64,000 bases of DNA from Heterobilharzia americana (lineage: Eukaryota > Platyhelminthes > Trematoda > Strigeidida > Schistosomatidae): positions 92,218,708 to 92,282,707 of the forward strand of contig OX104127.1 of assembly GCA_944470555.2 (NCBI GenBank). Reading direction: 5' to 3'. The number at the start of each line of letters is the position of its first letter. The first letter of the stretch is position 1. A program made the translations under genes and the position numbers. The notes under the pieces were generated by a model. The model was not told where the DNA came from and did not search any database. It saw only the letters and a list, made by a program, of their open reading frames with translations. Positions 47,035 through 58,802 of this stretch are shown here, piece by piece.

Positions 47035-48050
47035 TTTATTATTATCATTATTATTAGTCCTTTGTGTTCCTAGAGAAAAAAGAGATTCAACAGCACGCCT
47101 CCATTCCACTCTCCTCTCTGCAGTATCTTCAATCTCGCTCCACTACTGCCTACAAGCTCTCATTTCTTCCTCATACCATCTACTCCATATCACCCTCACC
47201 TCGAACGCCCAACTCGTCATTTCCCCTTTCGGCTCCACTCGACGGCCTCGCCTCGCCTGACCTGACGCATGATGTCTCCAAACCGTCTTCTCAGTGTATC
47301 TCCAAACTAATCCATCTCCACTTACTTCTTGTGCATACTTGTTGAGCGATGGGTTGTTGGTTGGTTCGTTACCAGACAACCAGAGTGACTTCCTTGTTGC
47401 TTATTCTTATTATTCTGGCCATCCATCTATCTCATCTCCAGTGTCAGTATCGAGTGAGTGTAGATGACAACTGTTGATGGCTGTCTCTAGTTTATTGGAA
47501 ATGTTTTTCGTAACGCCTCACTAAGTCTCTCAACCACCACATAGAAGCACTGACTCACTTGACTGACATTATTAGTGTTGACAATCCAGATCTTCTTCAC
47601 TCTTTATGCTGAGTGCAGTGCAGTAGATCTGCACACTGATTTCAGAGTAATGCAGGAAGGTCAGTCTTGCTGTCTTTCCGATCCTGGCTGCTTTGACATT
47701 CTCATGTGTGCCACCGCCACCACCACCACCACCATCACCACCGCTTGTAGTTGGAACGTTGCAGCCTTGCCTAGACAGGTGTATGAAAGAGACTACTTCC
47801 TTTAGATTTCTCCCGTTCATCATGATTCGTGCTTGTTGTTGGTTGGTTGGTTGGTTAGATATCTTCATCTCCTCCACCCCTGTCTTTTCTATGTTCATTT
47901 GGAGTCCCGTCTTCCTTCACTGACTCGCCTCTTCTGCCATCTTGTTAGTTTTCACTTGAAGGTTTTCGAGTTTGTGCGACAAAACATTAGACATAAATCA
48001 TGCAAATCTTCTAGGGCCTTTTCATCGATCCAGCGTATACCCCCCCCTCT
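47035..48050 (-). pseudogene. RTE-type LINE 3' fragment (inverted partner of 54-55 kb)
   Basis: Minus strand: remnant of the DD motif region, KISNQPTNQQQARIMMNGRN, LKEVVSFIHL, a GGT-repeat producing a Gly run, GKTARLTFLHYSEISVQIYC, then SGNEPTNNPSLNKYAQEVSG and the AATAAT tail. It shares the same private changes as the plus-strand copy at 54.05-55.08 kb, so the two are closely related. It lacks a short stretch around the DD motif that the partner keeps. Confidence 0.85.
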
Positions 48051-48084
48051 TCTAACTCCTTGATCACATGTAAGTGGAATAATT

Positions 48085-48215
48085 ATACATTGGAGTAACT
48101 GCTGAAATAACCAATAAGACTTCTGTATCTTAGTGAAAACTGTTTTTCTAGGTGGAATACCTTAACCTGGTTGGTTATTAAAACAGTTGCTACGGTGGCC
48201 TTTAAAGTCACCCAA
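48085..48215. mobile_element. Palindromic MITE, one end shortened
   Basis: Right end acggtggcctttaaagtcaccc is complete. The left begins at gtaactgctgaaataaccaat, missing the terminal tgactttaaa block. Confidence 0.7.
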
Positions 48216-48579
48216 AAGAACGTATACATAAAAGTATAGTTATTTAAATATACTAACAGTAACCATACCAATCTGTTAACCAATCAGTAATCAACTCTTC
48301 TAATCCAACCCACATTAAATGGTTCTAGAGATGAAAAGTGGTTTAATTGGATAACAAGTAGGCTAGATTGTAAAAACAAGCCTATTTTTAACCTACGCAA
48401 TAGGTATACGGAATTTTCAGTGATTTTGAAAACAATGAAAGGCGTATTAGCCATAGGACCTCACGGTTAAATGAGCAAGAAAAAAAGAACACTGAAGGAA
48501 AACGGTTAGAAAGTTGGATAACGAATCAAGGCGACTGATAATAAATTAAAAATAACCAATTTTGTTATCAACTTGACGG

Positions 48580-49095
48580 TTAACAGTGGAATCCAGAACG
48601 CACGTTTATTTCTATTTGGGACTCTTATGCCCTGCTGGTCTTGGTAAATAACGGTTTGGTGTTTAAAGCGATAGGTGCGGACCCCGCGTCACTGTGAGAA
48701 CAACACCACTAACTTAACTCTAGGCACATCCAGCTGACGAGTCCTAAATGGGACAAAACGCTTGTCCTACATTCCACTGCTGGCCACCACTCATCAATAA
48801 TATCAAACTTGAAAAATATCGGCAAGATCAAGGCATCTGCAAGGAGCCCATATAGTAACAGTGGCCAGTCAATTAGGTCCAATCACCGATGGAGATAGAA
48901 AAGCTAAATGATCAATGGCTACAGTATAACCTGTCGTACAAGGAGTGGCTGCCATAAGTCAGCAACCTCGTGGATAACGCTTCGTCATTTGAAGTGATGG
49001 GTGCTGGGTTCAAGTCTCAGATGGAACAAGATCACCAACTGGAGTGCAGGCATATGGGATGAAACGAGCCTCTTGGATTCCACTGTCAGTCAACT
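48580..49095 (+). repeat. Sm-alpha-like SINE array with an inverted piece
   Basis: 48580-48628 is a minus-strand hammerhead end. A plus-strand unit follows: head with tRNA-like region, then CTGACGA, stem II GTCC/GGAC, but AAAA in place of GAAA (48750). Its tail runs into a second tandem unit whose stem II side of the hammerhead is deleted (catatgggatgaaac). Unit spacing is about 305 bp. Confidence 0.8.
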
Positions 49096-50089
49096 AAGTA
49101 GGCTACAAAATAGTGAATATCCAGGTAGTATCGAGATTTCCGCATAGGAGACTAACTGTCAACACAGGATAAGCGATTAGATCCAGTTTATCAGGAGAAA
49201 TAACAAGTATCAATAAATATAAATAACCAATTACCAATACACATAAAATCCAAAATGTATGAAAAAATCTCTTTAAAGATTTTAATGTTCTCAGCATATC
49301 TTGTTGAGAATCAGTAATTTTTCTTTTCTCATCCCAGTAATTAGTTGACTTAATGTAAATGTATGAATAAAATCTGACTCTTGAAACGTTATTTGATAAC
49401 AAATATTATTGTATGGTAAAGGTTTCTGTTAAATTTAAAGTTCATTCGCATAAATATTCAGTATAACACAAAGAATTATTTAATCACTAAAGAGTGAGGC
49501 GTTTCGTATTTCTTTCTATCTCCGTACTCATCTATAATAAAATCGAATGTTAATCAGTTGGAATCAATATTTTACTCTTCTCAGATTCGATGACTAATTA
49601 GCCTAACCATTGAATTACTGTAGACAGAATAAATGAATTACATTCTATCACTCAACTAATTCCTGACATGAATTTGTTAATTCAATAATACCGAATACTT
49701 TAATATGCTTCATAATTTATCAGTTGATAATTTATCATAAAACATGATGAAATGGCTATTTAATATTACTACAGATTCATTGGTTATGTATACTCCTTTT
49801 TCAAACATTTTTAGCTCAGGATGAGGATGAAGATGGTTTGTTATTCCCTAAACTTTTGATATTTTGCCATGAAGGTTTCATTTCACTAGGCTTAGTGACA
49901 TTTTTAGCACTAATTTCATACAGAAGTGAAGCATAATTGAATATTGTACAAATATTTACATAGTTTTTATATTGAGCTTGGATCTTGTCCAATAGTAAGT
50001 TAGGGAAGAAAATTTTTGAGAATTATCAACTATTTGTAATTCAATTGGCAGATTTATAAACAAACAAAAGAGACATCCATAGGATTGTC
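49096..50089. other. No recognised feature
   Basis: Unassigned. A 99-codon minus ORF (49103-49402) is hydrophobic with no family match. Confidence 0.35.
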
Positions 50090-51000
50090 AATAGCAGAAT
50101 TGATTGCTGAAGCTGTGATGAAGCCCGGCTGAAATTAATAGTCATCTATTTCGGTACGTCAACGACATATTCATAATTCTCACGGAAGATGAAACAGACA
50201 ACACGTTCAAACTAATCAACCAAGTAGTTATAGGGAATTAACTTCACTCCTCATCAGTAGAACATACAATGAGACTATACAAACTCAAGTATGTAGGAAA
50301 ACCGCACACACATCAAAAATTGAACAACAGGAATCATCTTACAGTCCATAAGAAAGGTTGTGTAAAAACATTATTCTCAAGAGGGAAAATACATTGCAGC
50401 ATTGAAGCCTTATAGAACACTGAAGAAAAATATCTGTACAAAGTGTTCAAAGTCAATGATTATCCATCCAACTTTATCAAAAAGTGTTTATTAGCAGGAT
50501 AAAAGACGGAAACTATCTTAAATCAATAGGCATGTTACACTATCCTACATCATACTTATCTCAAAAATAGTCAACTGATTGCTTTGTCCATTCGGAATCA
50601 GAGTAGTACACAAACCAACAAAATCAATACACAGCATGTTGTGCAAACTAAAGAATCTATTGCTAAACGGTAACAGAACAAATATAATCTACAAAATCAA
50701 TTGCAAAAGTTATTCACAGCATTATGTTGGCTAGTCTAGCCATTGGAATTCACCAAACTAGAAGTAAAGCGACATTTGACCTCCTTGGTTTCAATGCATA
50801 TAGACAATAACGTCTAGACATTCAACTGGGAGATTGTGGAAATCTCCCCCAAAAAGTACACTCAATAGCTGCAAGAGAATTTCTAGAAACATATCATTCA
50901 AACGAAATGTCAATCAACAGACATGTGGATAAGGAACCAATCTACAATCTACTTAGGAAGGAAACAATCATTCATCAACCATGGGTAAATTGACTGGACA
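50090..51000 (+). pseudogene. PLE-B RT and GIY-YIG, heavily decayed
   Basis: Related to the 41.3-kb element. Pieces in three frames: SIAELIAEAVM, YVNDIFIILTEDETDNTFKL (YVDD with Asp to Asn), GKPHTHQKLNNRNH, KYLYKVFKVNDYPSNFIKKC, NIIYKINCKSYSQHYVG (GIY-YIG core), VSMHIDNNV and INRHVDKEPIYNLLRKET. Every domain has stops. Confidence 0.75.
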
Positions 51001-51189
51001 AATCAATAATGATGCACAATGTGACCACAGTAAAGATCACAATTTACCTTATGATATGACTGAAGGGAATTTAAGGTTAAAGAGGTCAGGATGTGATCAA
51101 ACATTTCCTCCCCAACTTATTATTGGATAACAACCAAGCCCAATATAAAAATTATCTAAGCATTTGTGTAATATTCGATTATCCTTCAT

Positions 51190-51335
51190 TTATTATTAGT
51201 ATTATTATTATTATTATTTTTCCCTTGCATTCCTAGTGGAACATAGGGCTTCAGTAGCACGCCTCCATTGCACTCTGTTCTCTGCAGTCTGTTGAACCTG
51301 GCGCCACAACTGCCCACAAATCCTTCACTTAACCA
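51190..51335 (-). pseudogene. RTE-type LINE extreme 3' end
   Basis: Only the last ~120 bp and the (ATT)n-type tail, antisense on the plus strand (cctagtggaacatagggctt ... gttgaacctggcgccacaac). A strongly 5'-truncated insertion. Confidence 0.75.
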
Positions 51336-51689
51336 TCGTATATCTAATACAGAGTTCAAAAAAATAGAAAAATGCTTGAAAATTTATCATGTGTTATTAT
51401 CATTATTACCCCAATTTCAATTCATTTGTTATTACACCTATTACTTATCATTAAGATTTGACACTCGACTACAATTTATAACCATTGATTACCCTTAGGA
51501 TATAGCACAACAAAGTGAGAATAATTTTGAGGAAAATGATGAATAGAATTAAAAAACAGAAGTATACTTAGTGTTAAGCATACTACTCTTTGAGATAAGT
51601 AGTTGGAGATAGTTACAATCAAAGACTAGTTTCTATCTGTTGTCACCTACAGGCTATCATAATCTCAAATATAGTGAGGATAGTAGTGG

Positions 51690-52200
51690 AATGGATCAGA
51701 GTTATCCGATTTTGTCACTCTACATCAAGTTTACTGTGTATAACAGTCTACAAAAAGCTATGAAGGAATTTCTTGGTGCTAACATAAAGAGAAACACTTT
51801 TCAACCTCAACAATGTTGACGATATAGCTCTATCTTGCCCAAATATACAGATCATTCTAATTACACATGATTAGTCGGCGATCAATGTCTGTAAATATGG
51901 CATATGCTATCTACCATCTAAGAGAGAAGTGTTTTTACAAGATTGACACAAGCCTCTGTCTGTATTCATCCTTGATAGTGAACTTTTGGAAGTATCTGAA
52001 AAGTTTGTGCATTTAGAGTGTTCTCTAAATACTCACAGAAGTGTAGTTAATGAGAGTTTTAAGCGTATTCCTCAAGTCAGAACAAAATACACCTAACTGG
52101 ATCATCTTCCACACCGTAGCCATGTTAGCCTGATCGATGGTTTCTACAATTCTATAAAACTTATAACTTTTTTTCTTTTATCGAAAATGAAAACCAACCA
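51690..52200 (+). pseudogene. LINE-X RT palm fragment, decayed
   Basis: Plus strand: SYPILSLYIKF (motif B downstream SPFLF-type), NVDDIALSCPNIQI (YADD site as NVDD), INVCKYGICYLPSKREVFLQ and LEVSEKFVHLECSLNTHRSV. Colinear with LINE-X RT; stops interrupt. Confidence 0.7.
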
Positions 52201-52554
52201 AATTTGAATAACACAGTACTATAGGAAAGAAACCATTCTATCTTTTATTTACTGTGATAAATGGAACTATTCAAATCTAAATCATCTTGTCCCTCCTATG
52301 AAATAGTTTACTTGATTAACCAACTTTTCGGTGTGCATTTGAAGTGATGTGTACCATCATCATCAACATAGGACCAGGTATTACTGAACAGTAGTCCAAG
52401 TTGTGACACCTCATATCAGCACGACAAGTAACAACGCAACAAGATTAAAGACGAGAAATAAAGAAGAATTGGTCAAAAACAGCAGAAAGCAGTATAAAAG
52501 AGAGAAGAGGAACTGGAAAATACTGAATTCCGTATAGCGATTAAGATAAAGTGT

Positions 52555-53215
52555 GGATATATGTGCAATACTGACATCGATTCGGAGCCATATCACCTAG
52601 AGTCTCCAACCACTAGTTTCTATTGTGACGCGGACCACCACCGGTTAGTCTGCATAGCCTTACATGGCTCAAATCAAAAGTCAAAGACTTCATGAAGTGA
52701 CGCCGTGTCTTAGTCTAGCCTCCCCCCAAAACCTTTTCAGCCTGAAACTACTTCAGCTAACATTACAGAATGCGGCAGACAGTGACCAGGCATGCGCCAT
52801 CTCAATCAATGAAGGCATATAACCATATCAGCTAACTTTCCACTCCTCCCTAAGACTCTACAGCTGACTTCTATGTTACTGACATGGTGACACCACGATA
52901 CTCGGTCTACGTGACGAAGGCAACGTTGGTCTGGAACCAGAACCCTTCTCATGTTCTCTATCTTTAATGACCATATTTCACAGTCAAATAGTAGAACGAA
53001 GCTAACTGCAGCATAGTACACTTGATTCTTAATAGATAATCAGATATCGTGGCGGCACCACAGACGGCGTATTTTTACAAAAGTCAGTCAAGTGTTTTGT
53101 ATCCGTGCAGAGATTTCGTCTGCCAATGAGCCACAAGGACTGTGTTCAACGCACTAAACCACTCCACTTCTTATTGCTAACCTGGATATCGCTGAAGACC
53201 TACGTGAACTGAGTA
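52555..53215 (-). pseudogene. LINE-X ORF2 C-terminal region
   Basis: An open 71-codon stretch (52806-53021) reads YYAAVSFVLLFDCEIWSL (family LLYGSETWPL), RRVLVPDQRCLRHVDRVSWC and SCRVLGRSGKLADMV. It continues in other frames through the WLGHVLRM-like and GGQ-TW regions. Convergent with the 51.7-kb fragment of the same family. Confidence 0.78.
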
Positions 53216-53225
53216 CCCTATTACT

Positions 53226-53257
<32 letters not shown>
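53226..53257. repeat. (ATT)n microsatellite
   Basis: About ten TTA units. Confidence 0.95.
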
Positions 53258-53259
<2 letters not shown>

Positions 53260-53849
53260 ATGACAAATTTCACTGAAATTAAAGCGCACTTTTCTATTAG
53301 GAAGACAAATCTATTTGACGTTCACATTCAACAACATCATTACCTCTCTTCCTCACAGGACTAAATAAAGACATCATTTTAACCATCCAGTCCATTTCTG
53401 ATCAGGATACGTTCAATGCCAATTAGAAGTTATTACAAGCTATTGGATATAAATTTGGGGGATCACAGTTAGGACTTTATACGTGATTTCATATGGCAGC
53501 TTTGCTTTGGAGACGAGATATGTGACAGATTGCTTACAGAAGACAAACTAATACACATTCTCCATTCATATCTTACAATAAAAAGCATGGTCAAACCATT
53601 CAACTAGAATACAAAACTCATATAAATATTAACAAGAGACTTAGTACAAATCAGATGGAGCAAAAAAGTTGAGCATCTGAGTCAATGAGGTGCACAGCCA
53701 ATGTTTCGCATAGATTTACGCAACTGTGCAAAATAAGAACATAATAAATCTTAGAAAATAAAATTTGCACAATATTTAAGCAACTCTGCATATGGTATGT
53801 ACGTTGTGAAATTTTCATGAGGTTTCATACGATTAGGGCATTTACAAAC
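53258..53849. other. No recognised feature
   Basis: Unassigned intronic sequence. Confidence 0.3.
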
Positions 53850-54005
53850 CATCATGGACTGACATCGGTTGGAGAATAGCTGAAAACCAGACAGAACTGG
53901 ACAACCACTTCGTCCCAGTATGTGACTTCTCATCTTTGCGCACCCATGACCCCGCCCCACCACAGATCGAACCCATGACATTCAGATCCATATTTCCAAC
54001 TCCTA
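53850..54005 (-). repeat. SINE family B, degenerate
   Basis: catcggttggagaatagctg ... cacttcgtcccagtatgtga ... ccccaccacagatcgaaccc. The hammerhead core is damaged (ATGAGAA, GAAG). Confidence 0.7.
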
Positions 54006-54009
54006 TTAT

Positions 54010-55080
54010 TCCAAGATGAATACTGTGATCGACTGGATCATGCAACAAAATGTGAAGAGCGAGAAGAGAGGCATAAGCTGTTTGGTCGATGAAAAGATCC
54101 TAGAAGATTTGCACTTCATCGCCGATGATGATTTATGTCTAATGTTTTGTCGCACAAACTAGAAAACCTTCAAGCGAAAACTAACAAGATGGCAGAAGAG
54201 GCGAGTCAGTGAAGGAAGACGGGACTCCAAATGAACATAGAAAGACAGGGGTGGAGGAGATGAAGATATCCAACCAACCAACCAACAACAACAAGCACGA
54301 ATCATGATGAACGGGAGAAATCTAAAGGAAGTAGTCTCTTTCATACACCTGTCTAGGCAAGGCTGCAACGTTCAACTACAAGCGGTGGTGATGGTGATGG
54401 TGGTGGCGGTGGCACACATGAGATGTCAAAGCAGCCAGGATCGGAAAGACAGCAAGACTGACCTTCCTGCATTACTCTGAAATCAGTGTGCAGATCTACT
54501 GCACTGCACTCAGCATAAAGAGTGAAGAAGATCTGGATTGTCAACACTAAAAATGTCAGTCAAGTGAGTCAGTGCTTCTATGTGGTGGTTGAGAGACTTA
54601 GTGAGGCATTACGAAAAACATTTCCAATAAACTAGAGACAGCCATCAACAGTTGTCATCTACACTCACTCGATACTGACACTGAAGATGAGATAGATGGA
54701 TGGCCAGAATAATAAGAATAAGCAACAAGGAAGTCACTCTGGTTGTCTGGTAACGAACCAACCAACAACCCATCGCTCAACAAGTATGCACAAGAAGTAA
54801 GTGGAGATGGATTAGTTTGGAGATACACTGAGAAGACGGTTTGGAGACATCATGCGTCAGGTCAGGTCAGCGAGGCGAGGCCGTCGAGTGGAGCCGAAAG
54901 GGGAAATAACGAGATGGGCGTTCGAGGTAAGGGTGATATGGAGTAGATGGTATGAGGAAGAAATGAGAGCTTGTAGGCAGTAGTGGAGAGAGATTGAAGG
55001 TACTGCAGAGAGGAGAGTGAAACGGTGGCGTGCTGCTGAATCTCTTTTTTTCGCTAGGAACCCAAAGGACAAATAATAAT
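54010..55080 (+). pseudogene. RTE-type LINE 3' fragment
   Basis: Plus strand: VIDWIMQQNVKSEKRGISCL, IADDDLCLMFC (YADD site with an extra codon), KISNQPTNQQQ, NGRNLKEVVSFIHL, GGT-repeat run, then SGNEPTNNPSLNKYAQEVSG and LVWRYTEKTVWRHHASGQ, ending in an AATAATAAT tail. Private changes are shared with the inverted copy at 47-48 kb. Confidence 0.85.
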
Positions 55081-56289
55081 AATGTGGTAGATGTAGCAGA
55101 GTTTAAACCTAAGACCAACTTGTGTAAAGCCAACTATATGACCTAATAAGCCAGAGTTTAAAAGCAGAAAGAGGAAACTGTTCAAATAAATTAGACAGAC
55201 AGAATAATTTCACAGAGTATTAAGATATTTTCAGTCTATAAAAAGATAAGGATTGAATGTACCAAGGTTATTGAAATCGATTACTTGTTAAGTCATCAGA
55301 AAACTTCAAGTTTTAAGCTAAATTATAGGATATACTGTTATAACTTATTGGATTTTAGATGTAACTGATGAGAAGTGATCAACTGTTAGTTTTATGCATG
55401 TGAATAATCCTCAATTGGATATTTCTGTAACCTTTGATGAACTTATTCCCTCTCTTTTTCTTTTTCTTCAGCTATGAACTTAAAATTGACAATTAAAGCA
55501 AAATAGTCAGTACTTATAACTTGATTAATAAGGAAATACCTATGTAGTAGAATAGTTAAAATATAATTTTATTCTTATAAATTCAATGAAATTCTAAGTT
55601 TTTACTTGTTTATCATAAATTATATCCTCATAAACATGATAATAAAAGTGTGAAAATATCAACTAATATTGATCAAGGTAACAAAATGATCAATAGTTAT
55701 ATATGAGGAAGCAAAATGCTTTTAATGCCTAAAAATCTATTACATCTGAGTGATCAAGCAATTTGTGATATTCAATAGTGAGTTTTTAAGCATTGCTGTA
55801 TTCAACAACACAGTTTTTATGCATTAGGTATTATGGAAATGAAACAGTTTCAAATATATCTGATCACCTGTTTGACTGATTGAACTATTGATTAAAAATA
55901 GTGGAATAATAACTTGCTTCTATGAGTTGAATTCGTTTAGGTATATCATTAATATGCTGGTCCCCATACAACGAAACAGTTATCTAATGTCTAGTTATTG
56001 AAATATGTAGATCAGTATGAATGGTTTTTTACTACTCAGTTTTATTCAATAGTATATTTTGTTAATTCATGAAACTTTTATGTCACAAAATCATACTTTT
56101 TGATCACGATTAGTTGATTTGTGAAACGAAACTTTCTAGTACCGGAACTGTACAGCTAAGAAACTGCTCAGCTATAAAAAATGTCAACATGAAAAGTAAA
56201 ATTCTTAAATAATTCGCAGACAATCCTATGGAATACCTTGTTTACTAATAATAAAGCGAATCTAATATATCACTAGTAGAGCTATGAAT
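55081..56289. other. No recognised feature
   Basis: AT-rich intronic sequence without assignable repeats. Confidence 0.4.
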
Positions 56290-56410
56290 GATTGGTTTAG
56301 GCAGTAAACTTTCGATCAGTAGGTCGCAGGTACGAACTTCACTCTACCAACGTGTGGGCAGCTATCATAGGCTCTGGCATAACATATTTAACTCGTCACC
56401 TATTACATCA
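56290..56410 (+). repeat. SINE family E-like, degenerate
   Basis: gaatgattggtttaggcagt, gtaggtcgcaggtacgaac and gtgtgggcagct parallel the tRNA-like head and body of the 28.5-kb element. Confidence 0.4.
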
Positions 56411-56699
56411 GTTTGCATGTAGTTGCTAAGGCCATTCTGATTCAAATTTCAGTATATCACTACAGGTTCGAGTTTTAATCTGCACACCATAATATTGGTC
56501 ATATACTCATTTATTTCAAAATCAGCAAACAGAGAAATCATGAAAAAATTATCGATTATGTCTTCATTAAGTGACTGGTTTGTTTCACATTCGTTCATTC
56601 GAAAACTCTTAAGTTTTAGTAAGAAATTATTATCATATAGATGTGGCTGACACCAGTTACGTATCATTATAAACTTAAGAAATATTAGGTTGGAACTCA

Positions 56700-57012
56700 T
56701 TATGGAGTGATATCAGTTGGAGGAAAACTGAAAATCTGGGAGATCTGACAGTCACTTCGTCCTAGTATGAGGCTCCTCACCAGTGCGCATCTATGACTCC
56801 ACCCTGCCACAGATCGAACCCAGACCTTCCGGCTTCGTGCCCAGCACCTTACCATCCAACCACTGGGTTGGGATCCAATGGTTCACATTTCCTACTTCTG
56901 TCAGTTTACGATATAGTGCAACCTACATCCAATGACGTCGTTGAGTAACTGTCATCATCTTCGACTTAGTTGACTCCACTGGTCACGAATTCTCATTGGA
57001 ACTTCGGGAGTC
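56700..57012 (-). repeat. SINE family B, near full-length
   Basis: Complete body and tRNA-like head (cttaccatccaaccactggg, B-box-like agatcgaaccc on the plus strand). Hammerhead core is mutated on the minus strand (GTGAGGA, GAAG). Confidence 0.8.
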
Positions 57013-57084
57013 ACCCCTCGAAGCTAGTTACCAATGAGCGCTAGAATAATTCCATCTGGAGGTTTGTGGAGACTAATCAACTGA

Positions 57085-57222
57085 TTTTAGGTTGGGTTCA
57101 GTCCCTTGCGGGGTGGGGTCGTGGATGCGCAATGCTGAGGAGTCCCACGGTTGGACGAAACAGTTGTTCAGTACTTCTAGGGTCCCAATGTTTCTCGGAC
57201 TGATATCGTCCATGATGAATTC
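57085..57222 (+). repeat. SINE family B with intact hammerhead core
   Basis: Plus strand: CTGAGGA (57135-57141), stem II GTCC (57142-57145)/GGAC (57153-57156), GAAA (57157-57160), short stem III, triplet GTT (57166-57168) and partly pairing stem I. It is head-to-head with the neighbouring minus-strand copy. Confidence 0.75.
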
Positions 57223-57224
57223 CA

Positions 57225-57330
57225 ACGTAAAATCATACTGAAGTTAGTGTTGATGATGTCGTCTAGAAAGACGATGAAACCTTCACGACTAAACAACCCA
57301 GATCAGAGAACACAATACAACCAAGATAAT
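57225..57330 (+). mobile_element. Solo 3' end of PLE-B
   Basis: Matches the last ~95 bp of the 41.3-kb PLE-B: catactgaagttagtgttga, the hairpin TCGTCT-AGAA-AGACGA and cacaatacaacca. No coding part is attached. Confidence 0.8.
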
Positions 57331-58079
57331 TAATAAACCTTTACAAACCTCCAGATATAATAAAAATTATTTGTTTTGTCTATAATTATAACTACCATTG
57401 TTGACAACAAACTAGTGTTTTATTACTAGATTCGTATTGAATTTTATAGTAACTATCAAGGTGACAAGCTTGAAACCTCCTATTCGAAAAGTTACAATAT
57501 TTTACTGTCCTCGTGTTTTTCATCAATAAGTTTTTTTAATCGTTAGTAAGTCAGTAATACATATATTGAATATTTATAAAGTGGTCAACAAAATCTGCTA
57601 TATTAAAGTATCAATCTCCCTTTTCATAGACATCTGCATACAGAAATTGGCAATATGTTTCTGATAGCCTTTTAAAAACATAGCTACACACCACAAATAA
57701 CTTAATTCTCTATACTGCAAAACATAACATTGATAAGTAAGAAAAAAGGCATCTAAATGAATGAAAGCCTAGCGAACCTTATTCTTTTTATACATTTAAC
57801 TATTTTACATATTCCCTTACACACCTGGTAAAGCAGTAGTTTATAAGCACATTCAAAGTACACTTCAGTACACATAGTTTACATTGCAGTGCAACAAATA
57901 GTTGTTTAAAAATAAAACTAATGGACGGAAAAAGATCTTAAAAATTATTTTGAAACAGTACCATCAGTTTTAAAGCTGAGGTGTGATGAGGTCTTTGCGA
58001 AAAATGCAGGTGTGAGCCTTGATATATTGGGTGGATAGACCATCTGATCTACTGATTAACAAAGTCAACGTAGAACCTT
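57331..58079. other. No recognised feature
   Basis: AT-rich intronic sequence. Confidence 0.35.
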
Positions 58080-58640
58080 TCATACAGCTGAATCGGCTCA
58101 AGTTGTCACACTTCACAGAAGTATACAAAGAACTGGTGACAAAGATAAAGGTTAGTGTGGATATTGAAGTTTTAGAAGATGTCGAAGAGTGAATACATCT
58201 GTGCTACCGTGTCCAACTTTCAGCCGTATCATCAAGAGTCCTCAACCACTGATTCTTCCGTTTCGAGGACCCCCCACACAGTCACATCTCCCCACACTGC
58301 CCAGATCAACGTGAGAGACTTCATGGACTGACGTCATGTCTTGGTCCGACCACCCTGAACCGTCTTCCAACCTAATTCAACTCTCCCTAGCATGGCACAT
58401 CAATGTAGGCGGTGGCTCAATTTGCCCAGTACATATCCAGGCTATCTCAGTTGAGTAGGGTTTACCTCGTCAATCTTCTTGCTTATCTTGCCTAGTACCT
58501 TTCACTTCACCACAACATTGCTCACACAGTAATTCTGTCAAAACGCAAGCAATGCTGCAAAGACATTTATAATCAAAACCCTCCAGCCGCTTTATATCGT
58601 CTACTTTTAGCAGCCATGTCTCATAGCCATCCAACAGCAG
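58080..58640 (-). pseudogene. LINE-X C-terminal remnant
   Basis: Minus strand: GLDMYWANCHRLH-like (WLGHVLRMPxHRLPRRAL), GRVELGWKTVQGGRTKT and RQSMKSLTLIWAVWGD, the family GGxxxTW and C-terminal stretch. Stops interrupt. It lies only about 160 bp inside the intron from the YPEL donor. Confidence 0.75.
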
Positions 58641-58802
58641 AGGCCATCACAAAACAATGATCAAGTAATTTCCAGTTCTCAGTAGTTTTTGGTTGATATT
58701 AGTTTGTGATGCAAGCCGTCTTCGGGAACAAATCAAATTCAACATCAGGTACGAATAAAAATTATTACTCTAAAAAATCGAAACAAATCATTCTTAAATT
58801 AC

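Noticed and set aside
47572..47898. Glycine-rich minus-strand ORF as a gene
   Set aside because: GGT repeat expansion within an RTE fragment; the same sequence in inverted form is at 54.3 kb.
58765..58802. C-terminal RMICFDFLE of the YPEL ORF as protein
   Set aside because: It follows a consensus GT donor; the family continues at 14.6 kb in the correct phase.
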